Assembly (NCBI GenBank): GCA_018806915.1
Contig: JAGKQI010000104.1
Coordinates: 2,059,007 to 2,123,006, forward strand
Direction: 5' to 3'
Length of the DNA: 64,000 nucleotides
Source: Phytophthora colocasiae
Taxonomy: Eukaryota; Oomycota; Peronosporomycetes; Peronosporales; Peronosporaceae
A program made the translations under genes and the position numbers. A model generated the notes under the pieces. That model was given only the letters and a program-made list of their open reading frames with translations. It was not told the DNA's origin and did no database searches. Each line of letters starts with the position of its first letter. The stretch's first letter is position 1. This document shows positions 48,059-59,344 of this stretch, one piece after another.

Positions 48059-48136
48059 TCCACATATAGGTCCTAGGCGGTTAGGATAGCTGGCTCTCAC
48101 CCAGCAGACCCGGTGTCTCGAGTCCCGGTGTGAGAA
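48059..48136 (+). tRNA. tRNA-Glu(CTC) with insertions
   Basis: Acceptor reads TCCACATA, an extra C and G in the D arm, T loop gtctcgag, acceptor 3' strand tgtgagaa. Anticodon arm intact. Confidence 0.6.
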
Positions 48137-48837
48137 CATCTTTTGCTCCGTCTCTCCTCATACGCTCTTCTGAACGTGCAGTGTTTCTGCCAAAGTCTTT
48201 GTAAAGTCTTTGCTTAAGTCTTGTCAGCATGTACGTCACTCGTCTGCACGTCTGGAGCTCGCCCTATAGTCTTCGAGTCCATACGCGACCGTATATCGGC
48301 TGGGCGTGTGTCTCTCTGAAGCGGACAGGTGCGCGGCCTATCTCTGGATCTTTGCACTTTGGCGCTAGCTGTAGGTGAGACTACAAACCACGTTTTTCGA
48401 TCGTCTATATGTGGCTGCGTTGATGTGCAAGCTGTGTGACGACCGCATGAGCGAATACGTCGCAGCAAGTAGGACACAGAAGAAGAGAGAACATGGTGTA
48501 GGTGCGCTCTCCCACCTTGAGCAGCTTGAGCAGCTTGAGCAGCTTGAACACAGGCACCTTGAGCACCTTGAGCACCTTGAGAGAGCGGGTGTAGTTCGAG
48601 GCGGTGTGTGGAAGTTGGTCGAATGCAGTGGGGTATGAAGTAGTGATGTAAGACATTGGAGCAGCGCTGAGCGTGAGCGATGTAAGATTCCAGTGGATGT
48701 AGAAGTGTGTGTGTGTGTGTGTCTGCAGAGAGAGAGAGGGGGTGCAAAGTTTGGTGTTGCGTGTTGTGTGTTGTTGTTGTGTGTTCTTGTTGTTGTGTTG
48801 TGTTTGTGATTTTGTGTGTGGTGGTAGTGTTCAGCCT

Positions 48838-48915
48838 TCCCATATAGCGTCTAGGCAGGTTAGGATAGCTGGCTCTCACCCAGCAGACCCGTGTTCGAGT
48901 CCCGGTGGCTAGGAA
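48838..48915 (+). tRNA. tRNA-Glu(CTC) with insertions
   Basis: CG inserted before the D stem, an A in the D loop, T stem CCGTG, acceptor 3' strand gtggctagg. Anticodon arm intact. Confidence 0.6.
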
Positions 48916-49616
48916 CATCTTTTTGCTCCGTCTCTCCTCCTTACGCTCTTTACTGAACGTGCGTGACTTTCTGCCAAAGTCTTTGTAGAGTCTTTGTAAG
49001 TCTTTGTAGCATGTACGTCACTCGTCTGCACGTCTGGAGCTCGCCCTATAGTCTTCGAGTCCATACGCGACCGTATATCGGCTGGGCGTGTGTCTCTCTG
49101 AAGCGGACAGCGGCCTATCTCTGGATCTTTGCACTTTGGCGCTAGCTGTAGTAGAGACTACAAACCACGCTTTTCGACGTCTATATGTGGCTGCGTTGAT
49201 GTGTGCAAAGCTGTTATGACGACTGCATGAGCGAATACGTCGCAGCAAGTAGACAGAAGAAGAGAGAACATGGTGTAGGTGCGCTCTCTCCCACCTTGAG
49301 CAGCTTTCATGCTTGAGCAGCTTGAACACCTTGGAGCACCTTGAGCACCTTGAGCACCTTGAGAGAGCGGGTGTAGTTCGAGACGGTGTCATGGAAGTTG
49401 GTCGAATGCAGTGGGAGTAGTGAAGTGGTGATGTAAGACAGTGGAGCAGCGTGAGCGTGAGCGATGTAAGATTCCAGTGGATGTAGAAGTGTGTGTGTGT
49501 GTGTGTCTGCAAGAGAGAGAGGGGGGGTGCAAAGTTTGGTGTGTTGTGTGCTTGTTGTTGTGTTCTGTTGTGTGTTGTGTTTGTGATTTTGGCCTGTGGT
49601 GGTAGTGTTCCAGCCT

Positions 49617-49681
49617 TCCCAGGCGGTTAGGATAGCTGGCTCTCACCCAGCAGACCCGGGTTCTGAGTCCCGGTGTGGGAA
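49617..49681 (+). pseudogene. tRNA-Glu with 5' deletion
   Basis: Nine bases (atatagtct) are missing between the acceptor and D loop, so there is no D stem or A box. The rest is intact apart from an extra T in the T loop. Confidence 0.7.
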
Positions 49682-50400
49682 CATCTTTTGCTCCGTCTCT
49701 CCTCTTACGCTCTTCTGAACGTGCGTGTTTCTGCCAAAGTCTTTGTAAGTCTTTGTAAGTCTTTTGTGGTGCATGTACGTAACTCACTCGTCTGCACGTC
49801 TGGAGCCTTTCGCCCTATAGTCTTCGAGTCCAGCGGCTACGCGACCGTATATCGGCTGGGCGTGTGTCTCTTGAAGCCGGGACAGCGGCCTATCTCTGGA
49901 TCTTTGCACTTTGGCGCTAGCTGTAGTGAGACTACAACCACGTTTTTCGACGTCTATATGTGGCTGCGTTGATGTGCAAGCTTGTGTGACGACCGCATGA
50001 GCGAATGCCGCCCGTCGCAGCAGTAGACAGAAGAAGAGAGAACATGGTGTAGGTGCGCTCTCCCAGTTCCTTGAGCAGCTTGAGGCAGCTTGAGCAGCTT
50101 GAACACCTTGAGCACCTTGAGCACCTTGAGCACCTTGAGAGAGCGGGTGTAGTTCGAGGCGGTGTGTGGAAGTTGGTCGAATGCAGTGGGGTATGAAGTG
50201 GTGATGTAAGACGTGGAGCAGCGTGAGCGTGAGCGATGTAAGATTCCAGATGGATGTAGAAGTGTGTGTGTGTGTGTGTGTCTGCAGAGAGAGAGAGAGG
50301 GGGAGGTGCAAAGTTTGGCGTGTTGTGTGCTGTTGTTGTGTGTTTGTTCTGTTGTGTGTTGTGTTTGTAGATTTTGTGTGTGGTGGTAGTGGTTCAGCCT

Positions 50401-50474
50401 TCCCCATATAGTCTAGGCGGTTAGAATAGCTGGCTCTCACCCAGCAGACCCAGGTTCGAGTCCCGGTGTGGGAA
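50401..50474 (+). tRNA. tRNA-Glu(CTC)
   Basis: 74 nt: an extra C at the 5' end, G to A after the D loop, T stem CCAGG. Other parts as the consensus. Confidence 0.75.
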
Positions 50475-51193
50475 CATCTTTTGCTCCGTCTCTCCCTCTT
50501 ACGCTCTTCTGAACGTGCGTGTTTCTCAAGCCAAAGTCTTTGTGAAGTCTTTGTAAGTCTTTGTAGCATGTACGTCACTCGTCTGTATCGTCTGGAGCTC
50601 GCCCTATAGTCTTCGGAGTCCATACGCGACCGTATATTCGGCTGGTGCGTGGCGTGTGCTCTCTGAAGTGGAGCAGGTGCGGCCTATCTCTGGATCTTTT
50701 GCACTTTGGCGCTGGTAGCTAGTAGTAGAGACTACAACCACGTTTTCGACGTCTATATGTGGCGTGCCGTTGATGTGCAAGCTGTGTGACGACCGCATGA
50801 GCAGAATACGTCGCAGCGGGCGTAGACAGAAGAAGTTAGAGAACATGGGGTGTAGGTGCGCTCTCCCACCTTGAGCAGCTTGAGCAGCTGAGCAAGCGAA
50901 CACCTTGAGCACCTTGAGCACCTTGAGCACCTTGAGAGAGCGGGTGTAGTTCGGAGGCGGTGTGTGGAAGTTGAGTCGAATGCAGTGTAGGGTATGAAGT
51001 GGTGATGTAAGACGTGGAGCAGCATGAGGCGTGAGCGATGTAAGATTCCAGTGGATGTAGAAATTGTGTGTGTGTGTGTGTCTGCAAGAGAGAGAGAGAG
51101 GGGGTGCAAATGTTTGGTGTTGTGTGTTGTTGTTGTGTGTTGTTGTTGTGTGTTGTGTTTGTGGATTTTGTGTGTGGTGGTAGTGTTCAGCCT

Positions 51194-51270
51194 TCCCCAT
51201 ATAGTCACAGGCGGTTAGGATAGCTGGCTCTCACCCAGCAGACCCAGGTTCGAGTCCCCAGGTGTGCAGA
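51194..51270 (+). tRNA. tRNA-Glu(CTC) with insertions
   Basis: Extra C at the 5' end, D arm agtcacagg, T-stem 3' strand ccccagg, and acceptor 3' end gtgcaga. It is the last noisy copy before the clean block. Confidence 0.6.
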
Positions 51271-51860
51271 CATCTTTTGCTCCGTCTCTCCTCTTACGCT
51301 CTTCTGAACGTGCGTGTTTCTGCCAAAGTCTTTGTAAGTCTTTGTAAGTCTTTGTAGCATCACGTCACTCGTCTCTGCACGTCTGGAGCTCGCCCTATAG
51401 TCTTCGAGTCCATACGCGACCGTATATCGGCGCTGGGCGTGTGTCTCTCTGAAGCGGACAGCGGCCTATCGCTGGATCTTTGCACTTTGGCGCTGGCTGT
51501 AGTGAGACTACAACCACGTTTTTCGACGTCTATATGTGGCTGCGTTGATGTACAAGCTTATTAGTGACGACCGCATGAGCGAATACGTCGCAGCAAGTAG
51601 ACAGAAGAAAGAGAGAACATGAATTGTAGGTGCGCTCTCCCACCTTGAGCAGCTTGAGCAGCAGGCAGCGTGAACACCTTGAGCACCTTGAGCACCTTGA
51701 GCACCTTGAGAGAGCGGGTGTAGTTCGAGGCGGTGTGTGGAAGTTGGTCGAATGCAGTGGGGTATGAAGTGGTGATGTAAGACGTGGAGCAGCGTGAGCG
51801 TGAGCGATGTAAGATTCCAGTGGATGTAGAAGTGTGTGTGTGTGTGTCTGCAAGAGAGAG

Positions 51861-51870
51861 AGGGGGGGGG
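51861..51870. repeat. G10 homopolymer
   Basis: The AG run of this unit ends in ten G, compared with four or five in most units; a larger G13 occurs at about 53381. Confidence 0.9.
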
Positions 51871-51960
51871 GGTGCAAAGTTTGCGTGTTGTGTGTTGTTG
51901 TTGTGTGTTGTTGTTGTGTGTTGTGTTTGTGATTTTGTGTGTGGTGGTAGTGTTCAGCCT

Positions 51961-52033
51961 TCCCATATAGTCTAGGCGGTTAGGATAGCTGGCTCTCACC
52001 CAGCAGACCCGGGTTCGAGTCCCGGTGTGGGAA
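51961..52033 (+). tRNA. tRNA-Glu(CTC), intact
   Basis: First exact copy of the clean block, identical to the reference at 53471. TTTT begins 5 bp after the gene. Confidence 0.97.
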
Positions 52034-52714
52034 CATCTTTTGCTCCGTCTCTCCTCTTACGCTCTTCTGAACGTGCGTGTTTCTGCCAAAGTCTTTGTAA
52101 GTCTTTGTAAGTCTTTGTAGCATGTACGTCACTCGTCTGCACGTCTGGAGCTCGCCCTATAGTCTTCGAGTCCATACGCGACCGTATATCGGCTGGGCGT
52201 GTGTCTCTCTGAAGCGGACAGCGGCCTATCTCTGGATCTTTGCACTTTGGCGCTAGCTGTAGTGAGACTACAACCACGTTTTTCGACGTCTATATGTGGC
52301 TGCGTTGATGTGCAAGCTGTGTGACGACCGCATGAGCGAATACGTCGCAGCAAGTAGACAGAAGAAAGAGAACATGGTGTGGGTGCGCTCTCCCACCGGG
52401 AGCAGCTGGCGCCGCTGGAGCCGCTTGAACACCTTGAGCACATTGAGCAACTTGAGCACCTTGAGAGAGGCAGGTGTAGTTCGAGGCGGTGTGTGGAAGT
52501 TGGTCGAATGCAGTGGGGTATGAAGTGGTGATGTAAGAGGTGGAGCAGCGTGAGCGTGAGCGATGTAAGAGTCCAGTGGATGTCGAAGGGTGTGTGTGTG
52601 TGTGTCTGCAGAGAGAGAGAGAGGGTGCAAAGGTTTGCGTGTTGTGTGTTGTTGTTGTGTGTTGTTGTTGTGTGTTGTGTTTGTGATTTTGTGTGTGGTG
52701 GTAGTGTTCAGCCT

Positions 52715-52787
52715 TCCCATATAGTCTAGGCGGTTAGGATAGCTGGCTCTCACCCAGCAGACCCGGGTTCGAGTCCCGGTGTGGGAA
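52715..52787 (+). tRNA. tRNA-Glu(CTC), intact
   Basis: Exact consensus, 754 bp after the previous copy, followed by TTTT. The unit just upstream has an altered minisatellite (52397-52470, accgggagcagctggcgccgc). Confidence 0.97.
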
Positions 52788-53380
52788 CATCTTTTGCTCC
52801 GTCTCTCCTCTTACGCTCTTCTGAACGTGCGTGTTTCTGCCAAAGTCTTTGTAAGTCTTTGTAAGTCTTTGTAGCATGTACGTCACTCGTCTGCACGTCT
52901 GGAGCTCGCCCTATAGTCTTCGAGTCCATACGCGACCGTATATCGGCTGGGCGTGTGTCTCTCTGAAGCGGACAGCGGCCTATCTCTGGATCTTTGCACT
53001 TTGGCGCTAGCTGTAGTGAGACTACAACCACGTTTTTCGACGTCTATATGTGGCTGCGTTGATGTGCAAGCTGTGTGACGACCGCATGAGCGAATACGTC
53101 GCAGCAAGTAGACAGAAGAAGAGAGAACATGGTGTAGGTGCGCTCTCCCACCTTGAGCAGCTTGAGCAGCTTGAGCAGCTTGAACACCTTGAGCACCTTG
53201 AGCACCTTGAGCACCTTGAGAGAGCGGGTGTAGTTCGAGGCGGTGTGTGGAAGTTGGTCGAATGCAGTGGGGTATGAAGTGGTGATGTAAGACGTGGAGC
53301 AGCGTGAGCGTGAGCGATGTAAGATTCCAGTGGATGCAGAAGTGTGTGTGTGTGTGTCTGCAAGAGAGAGAGAGAGAGAG

Positions 53381-53394
53381 GGGGGGGGGGGGGG
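53381..53394. repeat. G13-14 homopolymer
   Basis: Extended G run after the AG dinucleotide run of this unit; probably length-variable. Confidence 0.9.
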
Positions 53395-53470
53395 TGCAAA
53401 GGTTTGCGTGTTGTGTGTTGTTGTTGTGTGTTGTGTTTGTGATTTTGTGTGTGGTGGTAGTGTTCAGCCT

Positions 53471-53543
53471 TCCCATATAGTCTAGGCGGTTAGGATAGCT
53501 GGCTCTCACCCAGCAGACCCGGGTTCGAGTCCCGGTGTGGGAA
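53471..53543 (+). tRNA. tRNA-Glu(CTC), intact reference copy
   Basis: 73 nt, intronless, decodes GAG codons. Acceptor TCCCATA pairs with TGTGGGA (one T-G wobble). D stem GTCT/GGAT matches the usual eukaryotic tRNA-Glu. Anticodon stem GCTGG/CCAGC is perfect and the loop is CTCTCAC with CTC as anticodon. T stem CCGGG/CCCGG is perfect with loop TTCGAGT; discriminator is A, and CCA is not encoded. Internal Pol III A box (TAGTCTAGGCGG) and B box (GGTTCGAGTCC) are both good matches. TTTT lies 5 bp downstream. There is no TATA box upstream; the flank is TTG-rich. Confidence 0.98.
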
Positions 53544-53547
53544 CATC

Positions 53548-53551
53548 TTTT
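53548..53551 (+). terminator. Pol III T4 terminator
   Basis: TTTT starts 5 bp after the tRNA. In one clean unit (after 54299) it is only TTT. A TTTTT run at 53789-53793 could act as a backup stop. Confidence 0.7.
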
Positions 53552-53599
53552 GCTCCGTCTCTCCTCTTACGCTCTTCTGAACGTGCGTGTTTCTGCCAA

Positions 53600-53629
53600 A
53601 GTCTTTGTAAGTCTTTGTAAGTCTTTGTA
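53600..53629. repeat. Three 10-bp repeats (AGTCTTTGTA)
   Basis: Three exact copies, about 55 bp downstream of the tRNA, found in nearly every unit; L-type units have an extra T in the second copy. Confidence 0.85.
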
Positions 53630-53905
53630 GCATGTACGTCACTCGTCTGCACGTCTGGAGCTCGCCCTATAGTCTTCGAGTCCATACGCGACCGTATATC
53701 GGCTGGGCGTGTGTCTCTCTGAAGCGGACAGCGGCCTATCTCTGGATCTTTGCACTTTGGCGCTAGCTGTAGTGAGACTACAACCACGTTTTTCGACGTC
53801 TATATGTGGCTGCGTTGATGTGCAAGCTGTGTGACGACCGCATGAGCGAATACGTCGCAGCAAGTAGACAGAAGAAGAGAGAACATGGTGTAGGTGCGCT
53901 CTCCC

Positions 53906-53977
53906 ACCTTGAGCAGCTTGAGCAGCTTGAGCAGCTTGAACACCTTGAGCACCTTGAGCACCTTGAGCACCTTGAGA
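53906..53977. repeat. 9-bp minisatellite (TTGAGCAGC / TTGAGCACC)
   Basis: Three TTGAGCAGC copies, a TTGAACACC transition copy, then three to four TTGAGCACC copies. Copy number and type differ between units (L units have TTTGAGCACC and AGCAGTTTGAG forms). Because 9 is a multiple of 3 it produces long spurious ORFs on both strands. Confidence 0.9.
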
Positions 53978-54226
53978 GAGCAGGTGTAGTTCGAGGCGGT
54001 GTGTGGAAGTTGGTCGAATGCAGTGGGGTATGAAGTGGTGATGTAAGACGTGGAGCAGCGTGAGCGTGAGCGATGTAAGATTCCAGTGGATGTAGAAGTG
54101 TGTGTGTGTGTGTCTGCAGAGAGAGAGAGAGAGAGGGGGTGCAAAGGTTTGCGTGTTGTGTGTTGTTGTTGTGTGTTGTTGTTGTGTGTTGTGTTTGTGA
54201 TTTTGTGTGGTGGTAGTGTTCAGCCT

Positions 54227-54299
54227 TCCCATATAGTCTAGGCGGTTAGGATAGCTGGCTCTCACCCAGCAGACCCGGGTTCGAGTCCCGGTGTGGGAA
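54227..54299 (+). tRNA. tRNA-Glu(CTC), intact
   Basis: Exact consensus. The downstream run is TTT instead of TTTT, the only such case in the clean block. Confidence 0.97.
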
Positions 54300-54837
54300 C
54301 ATCTTTGCTCCGTCTCTCCTCTTACGCTCTTCTGAACGTGCGTGTTTCTGCCAAAGTCTTTGTAAGTCTTTGTAAGTCTTTGTAGCATGTACGTCACTCG
54401 TCTGCACGTCTGGAGCTCGCCCTATAGTCTTCGAGTCCATACGCGACCGTATATCGGCTGGGCGTGTGTCTCTCTGAAGCGGACAGCGGCCTATCTCTGG
54501 ATCTTTGCACTTTGGCGCTAGCTGTAGTGAGACTACAACCACGTTTTTCGACGTCTATATGTGGCTGCGTTGATGTGCAAGCTGTGTGACGACCGCATGA
54601 GCGAATACGTCGCAGCAAGTAGACAGAAGAAGAGAGAACATGGTGTAGGTGCGCTCTCCCACCTTGAGCAGTTTGAGCACCTTGAGCAGTTTGAGCACCT
54701 TGAGCACCTTGAGAGAGCGGGTGTAGTTCGAGGCGGTGTGTGGAAGTTGGTCGAATGCAGTGGGGTATGAAGTGGTGATGTAAGACGTGGAGCAGCGTGA
54801 GCGTGAGCGATGTAAGATTTCAGTGGATGTAGAAGTA

Positions 54838-54840
54838 TGT

Positions 54841-54878
<38 letters not shown>
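54838..54878. repeat. (TG)n with TTTG interruption
   Basis: TG run with one TTTG near its start, typical of L-type units. Confidence 0.9.
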
Positions 54879-54987
54879 AAGAGAGAGAGAGAGAGAGGGT
54901 GCAATGTTTGCGTGTTGTGTGTTGTTGTTGTGTGTTGTTGTTGTGTGTTGTGTTTGTGATTTTGTGTGTGGTAGTAGTGTTCAGCCT

Positions 54988-55060
54988 TCCCATATAGTCT
55001 AGGCGGTTAGGATAGCTGGCTCTCACCCAGCAGACCCGGGTTCGAGTCCCGGTGTGGGAA
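54988..55060 (+). tRNA. tRNA-Glu(CTC), intact
   Basis: Exact consensus, TTTT downstream. It follows an L-type segment (tttcag, gaagtatg, tgcaatg, gtagtagtg). Confidence 0.97.
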
Positions 55061-55607
55061 CATCTTTTGCTCCGTCTCTCCTCTTACGCTCTTCTGAACG
55101 TGCGTGTTTCTGCCAAAGTCTTTGTAAGTCTTTTGTAAGTCTTTGTAGCATGTACGTCACTCGTCTGCACGTCTGGATCTCGCCCTATAGTCTTCGAGTC
55201 CATACGCGACCGTATATCGGCTGGGCGTGTGTCTCTCTGAAGCGGACAGCGGCCTATCTCTGGATCTTTGCACTTTGGCGCTAGCTGTAGTGAGACTACA
55301 ACCACGTTTTTCGACGTCTATATGTGGCTGCGTTGATGTGCAAGCTGTGTGACGACCGCATGAGCGAATACGTCGCAGCAAGTAGACAGAAGAAGAGAGA
55401 ACATGGTGTAGGTGCGCTCTCCCCACCTTGAGCAGTTTGAGCACCTTGAGCAGTTTGAGCACCTTGAGCACCTTGAGCACCTTGAGAGAGCGGGTGTAGT
55501 TCGAGGCGGTGTGTGGAAGTTGGTCGAATGCAGTGGGGTATGAAGTGGTGATGTAAGACGTGGAGCAGCGTGAGCGTGAGCGATGTAAGATTTCAGTGGA
55601 TGTAGAA

Positions 55608-55742
<135 letters not shown>

Positions 55743-55744
55743 TG

Positions 55745-55781
<37 letters not shown>

Positions 55782-55855
55782 GCAATGTTTGCGTGTTGTG
55801 TGTTGTTATTGTGTGTTGTGTTTGTGATTTTGTGTGTGGTAGTAGTGTTCAGCCT

Positions 55856-55928
55856 TCCCATATAGTCTAGGCGGTTAGGATAGCTGGCTCTCACCCAGCA
55901 GACCCGGGTTCGAGTCCCGGTGTGGGAA
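55856..55928 (+). tRNA. tRNA-Glu(CTC), intact
   Basis: Exact consensus, TTTT downstream. Copy D begins 223 bp after its 3' end. Confidence 0.97.
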
Positions 55929-56151
55929 CATCTTTTGCTCCGTCTCTCCTCTTACGCTCTTCTGAACGTGCGTGTTTCTGCCAAAGTCTTTGTAAGTCTT
56001 TTGTAAGTCTTTGTAGCATGTACGTCACTCGTCTGCACGTCTGGAGCTCGCCCTATAGTCTTCGAGTCCATACGCGACCGTATATCGGCTGGGCGTGTGT
56101 CTCTCTGAAGCGGACAGCGGCCTATCTCTGGATCTTTGCACTTTGGCGCTA

Positions 56152-57835
56152 TGTCGCGAAGTCGGTGAAACTTTGGTCGCGGAGCAGGGGGCGTATAGTG
56201 AACCCTAGTTATACGACTACTGAAAAGGGGTTTTCAGAGTCGTACAACGGTAGGTTGGCGTGTGGTACCTTGCGGTATCCTCGTGGGTTCGTTGTCTTCG
56301 GAAATATGACCCTCGCCGGAGTCTGAGAATGTTTTGTGAAGAGAAGTTGGGGTTCCCTTGGAGTCTGGTGTCGGTATTCAGGAAATCCTTCCAGGAGCGT
56401 TCGGGAGTCGGAATCTCTGGGAACCAAGGTGGTTTCCAGGAAGTCGGCGGTCGAAAAGAGGTTAATATACCAGAGAAAGTCTGAAATCGGTGTCTGAATA
56501 TCACAAATCCAGAACCGAGATACCTGACTTTCAGAGATAAACAACCAATATACAGAGTTCGAAAATATACAAATATATACAGCCGTTCTTATTCTTTCTA
56601 GGCCCTTGAACGGTGGGCTAACACTCCAGGTCAACTAGGGACTTGCTACCAGACACCTGGTCTGTCTGGTATCCCTTTACGTTCGCGCACCACCCTCTTA
56701 TATAGAGGGAAAATATAAACCAATACAATCGGCTATATACAACAGTCTACCTTGCACTCTGAAAACGACTGTCTAGTTTCCAGAGCCTGTCCAAACGAGC
56801 AATATGAAATGGGCTACCGCTAGAGACAAAACAAACGACCCAACTAGGATATGGAATAGGCGGGTCCTCTCAGGTCTCTACGTTACCTGATCTCCGCCTA
56901 AGGGGATTGGATAGGCGAGAGATCACACGGCACCAAACCTTGACGTGGCCTTGCAGGCAGAAATACAACGACTTCTGGGCTACACGGCAAATTGAACTCT
57001 GTTTATCGTTTATCTTCCTCATAACTATCATATATCTCTGGTAACTCTCTCCTTCTTGTCGTCTTTTGCGTCCTTTATGCAGTCAGTCTTCATATCTCAG
57101 GTACTCTTGGTCTTTGTATACATCTGGTACTTTGACTTGGTCTCAGTATGCAGTCTGTGCAGCCGATCTCGATGGGTTGACAGGTAGAGACGTCATTACG
57201 GGGGATGTGCAGGTCAGTAATCACTTGAATGCGTGACTTGAACTTGGGTTCACTTGGTTTCAGTATGGTCTTGAATCTTCGGTGGTTTCAGAGTCTGGTA
57301 TCCTGGTTTTCAGAGTCTGATATCACTTGGTTTTTCAGAGTCTTGGTCACTCAGAGTTAGAGATACCAGAGTCTTGAATACGAAACCAGAGTACGGAGCA
57401 CTAATGCTTCAACGTACATGAAGATCTTGAGGGTTGCGCGGGTGCGCGGCGTCCGGCGCGCGATACTTGGTCTCTGCGGGTATATATTGTGAATCCTTGA
57501 ACCATCCATCGTCGCGCTGGACGGTAACGGGATGAGGTCTCTCAGAGATACGTTCTTCTGAGAGACTTTCCGCCAGAACTTAGGCACTCATCGTCGGGGA
57601 AAGTCCGGTGACCATACAGAGTGTAGTTGACCTTCAGAGTTGTGCACACTCTGAAGTACACTTCTGGTCCTTTGGGCCCCTTTACAGTCAGGCGAAGGTT
57701 TATCCACAATCTTCCACAGATATCACACGGGTGCAGCCACGTCCCACATACTTCCTCTCCAAAACCAAATGTAACCAGGTACACCACTGGGTAACAGCAG
57801 CATGACGCCAGAAAATCTGAAGTTACATCATGTCA
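56152..57835 (-). repeat. 3' LTR, copy D (cleanest LTR)
   Basis: 1.68 kb, plus-strand ends TGTCGCG and TGTCA. Use this as the LTR reference. TATA box at 56698-56705; hairpin arms CTCTCAGA/TCTGAGAG at 57539-57564. Confidence 0.9.
56698..56705 (-). promoter_or_regulatory. LTR TATA box, copy D 3' LTR
   Basis: CTATATAA in sense direction, inside a perfect CCCTCT/AGAGGG inverted repeat. Confidence 0.6.
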
Positions 57836-58324
57836 ACCGCCCCTCCTGGTCACGGTTCGTCAGTGATGGTACTTATCAGAACTGCGTACCATGGCCAGGC
57901 AAAATCGTCGAAGCAATCAACCGCTACTCCAGTATTCTGGAGCTCCAGAGATACTTTGAAGCAATTATTTTCGCCACACTTGATCGAACGCCACGTCTTG
58001 CAAAACCACATAAAATCTACTGCCACCAACTTCACATCCATAGCTTCGCGAAATCCCATCATAAGTCCACACAATCAATTCTGGATCCACGCAAAGTCAC
58101 ATGTCGACGAGAACAGGTTGGACCTCAGAATGCGTTCTCTGAAATCTCAGGCTGAAGCACACTATTTCAGACGTTGCATTCCTGAAAATCGAGTACCAGG
58201 AAGGCGCATCAACCTTGATACCGGGAAAACGCTGCACAGTCTACATTCTGAGATGGCCGCCCCTAGCCTGCGTTTGCTGGGAACGTACACGCGGTCGCGT
58301 GCTGTGGGACTCTTGACTCGATAA
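57830..58324 (+). other. Antisense open frame across the 3' internal stretch, copy D
   Basis: 164 codons antisense to the element, ending LLTR as in copy A, in the same region between gag and the 3' LTR. No domain recognised. A second overlapping antisense frame of 117 codons (57802-58155) suggests low stop density rather than a gene. Confidence 0.2.
57836..57847 (-). promoter_or_regulatory. Polypurine tract, copy D
   Basis: AGGAGGGGCGGT in sense direction, directly before the 3' LTR. Confidence 0.65.
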
Positions 58325-58372
58325 TCTAATTGAGGAATGTGTCGGCGGGCGCCATCCCATGTCGTATAGCAC

Positions 58373-59344
58373 TTAGTAGACTTCGTTCGTCAAGGACCGA
58401 TTCTGTTCACCACTTGGTGGAGCTGTTGAGGCACCCGAGGAAGCTTGCGCAATGTTTCCATCACGGGTAGACGCTGAAGTCACATCTGGAAGTCTGGAAT
58501 CTCCAGTCTGAACTCTGGTATCTCCAGTCTGATCCAGATTGGATTTTAGAGATTCGTTATGGTTTTCAGAGTTTTCAGAGTCAGAATCTTCAGAATCCAC
58601 ATCTCTTGTGAACTTGGGCAGGAACTGTCGCCGCAGAATAGAATTGGCTCTGAAGTCTCGGGTAATCTCTCGGTCACATGTCCTCCACACGTCTTCATCC
58701 TGCTGCAGGGCGTATTCCAAGTCTAAAATACATCGAAATCTCTGAGCTTGCAACGAGGTTTTCAGACGTGCGTCCTTGAGCTTTGTGATAAACCGTAAGA
58801 CATGTTCTTCCAGACATTCGAACGACTTCCTGAAATCCACGCCTGCTTTCCCAGCGGCGGAGTTCAGACGATAGAAGAAGTCCAACGGAGTCTCTGAAAA
58901 TCTCATCTCCATCGTGAAATATATCTCAGAATGTAGGGATCGAGGTTTGCAGTAGCGTTTTCGAAACTCTGACGATAATCTTTTCCAGTCACGTGACACG
59001 CTTTTCGGGAGCTGGTTAAACCAGTCACGTGCTGATACCTGAAGTTTTAGCTTGAGTTCTTGAATGCATTGTCTGGAAGACCAACCTTCCTGATGTGCCA
59101 TATTCAGAAAACGCTCCCACCAGTGAACTCGTTGCCGACGCGTGCCTCTGGGATCAAATCCTTCGATAAACTTGGAGTTTATAACAGGTCTGAGTGTTAG
59201 CAAAGTCTCTCCATTTTGTCCTCGAGACATCGTCGTGTTCACCGTTCCAGGGGCCATCCAGATACCAGACGACGAGCTATCCGAGTCCGAGCCTGAGTTG
59301 TCTGAGCTTTCTTCGAAGTCTGGTGGTTCTACCAACTTTTCCAA
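58373..59344 (-). pseudogene. gag: Gag C-terminal half with intact gag domain, copy D
   Basis: 323 codons open from 59344 to the stop at 58373: the Asp/Ser-rich stretch, the whole retrotransposon gag domain (FIEGFDP, WWERF, WFNQLP, FFYRLN, RFITKL) and the polar tail ending NEVY. As far as I can align it, identical to the last 320 residues of copy A. No zinc knuckle follows the domain. Upstream coiled-coil sequence lies in two other frames, so copy D is frameshifted between about 59.35 and 59.95 kb. This explains the call as a broken gene rather than a complete CDS. Confidence 0.8.

Noticed and set aside
53471..54226. The repeat unit as a tRNA-derived SINE
   Set aside because: The tRNA is complete and exact, units are strictly head-to-tail, and there is no A-rich tail or target duplication per unit. 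The unit is a tandem tDNA repeat.
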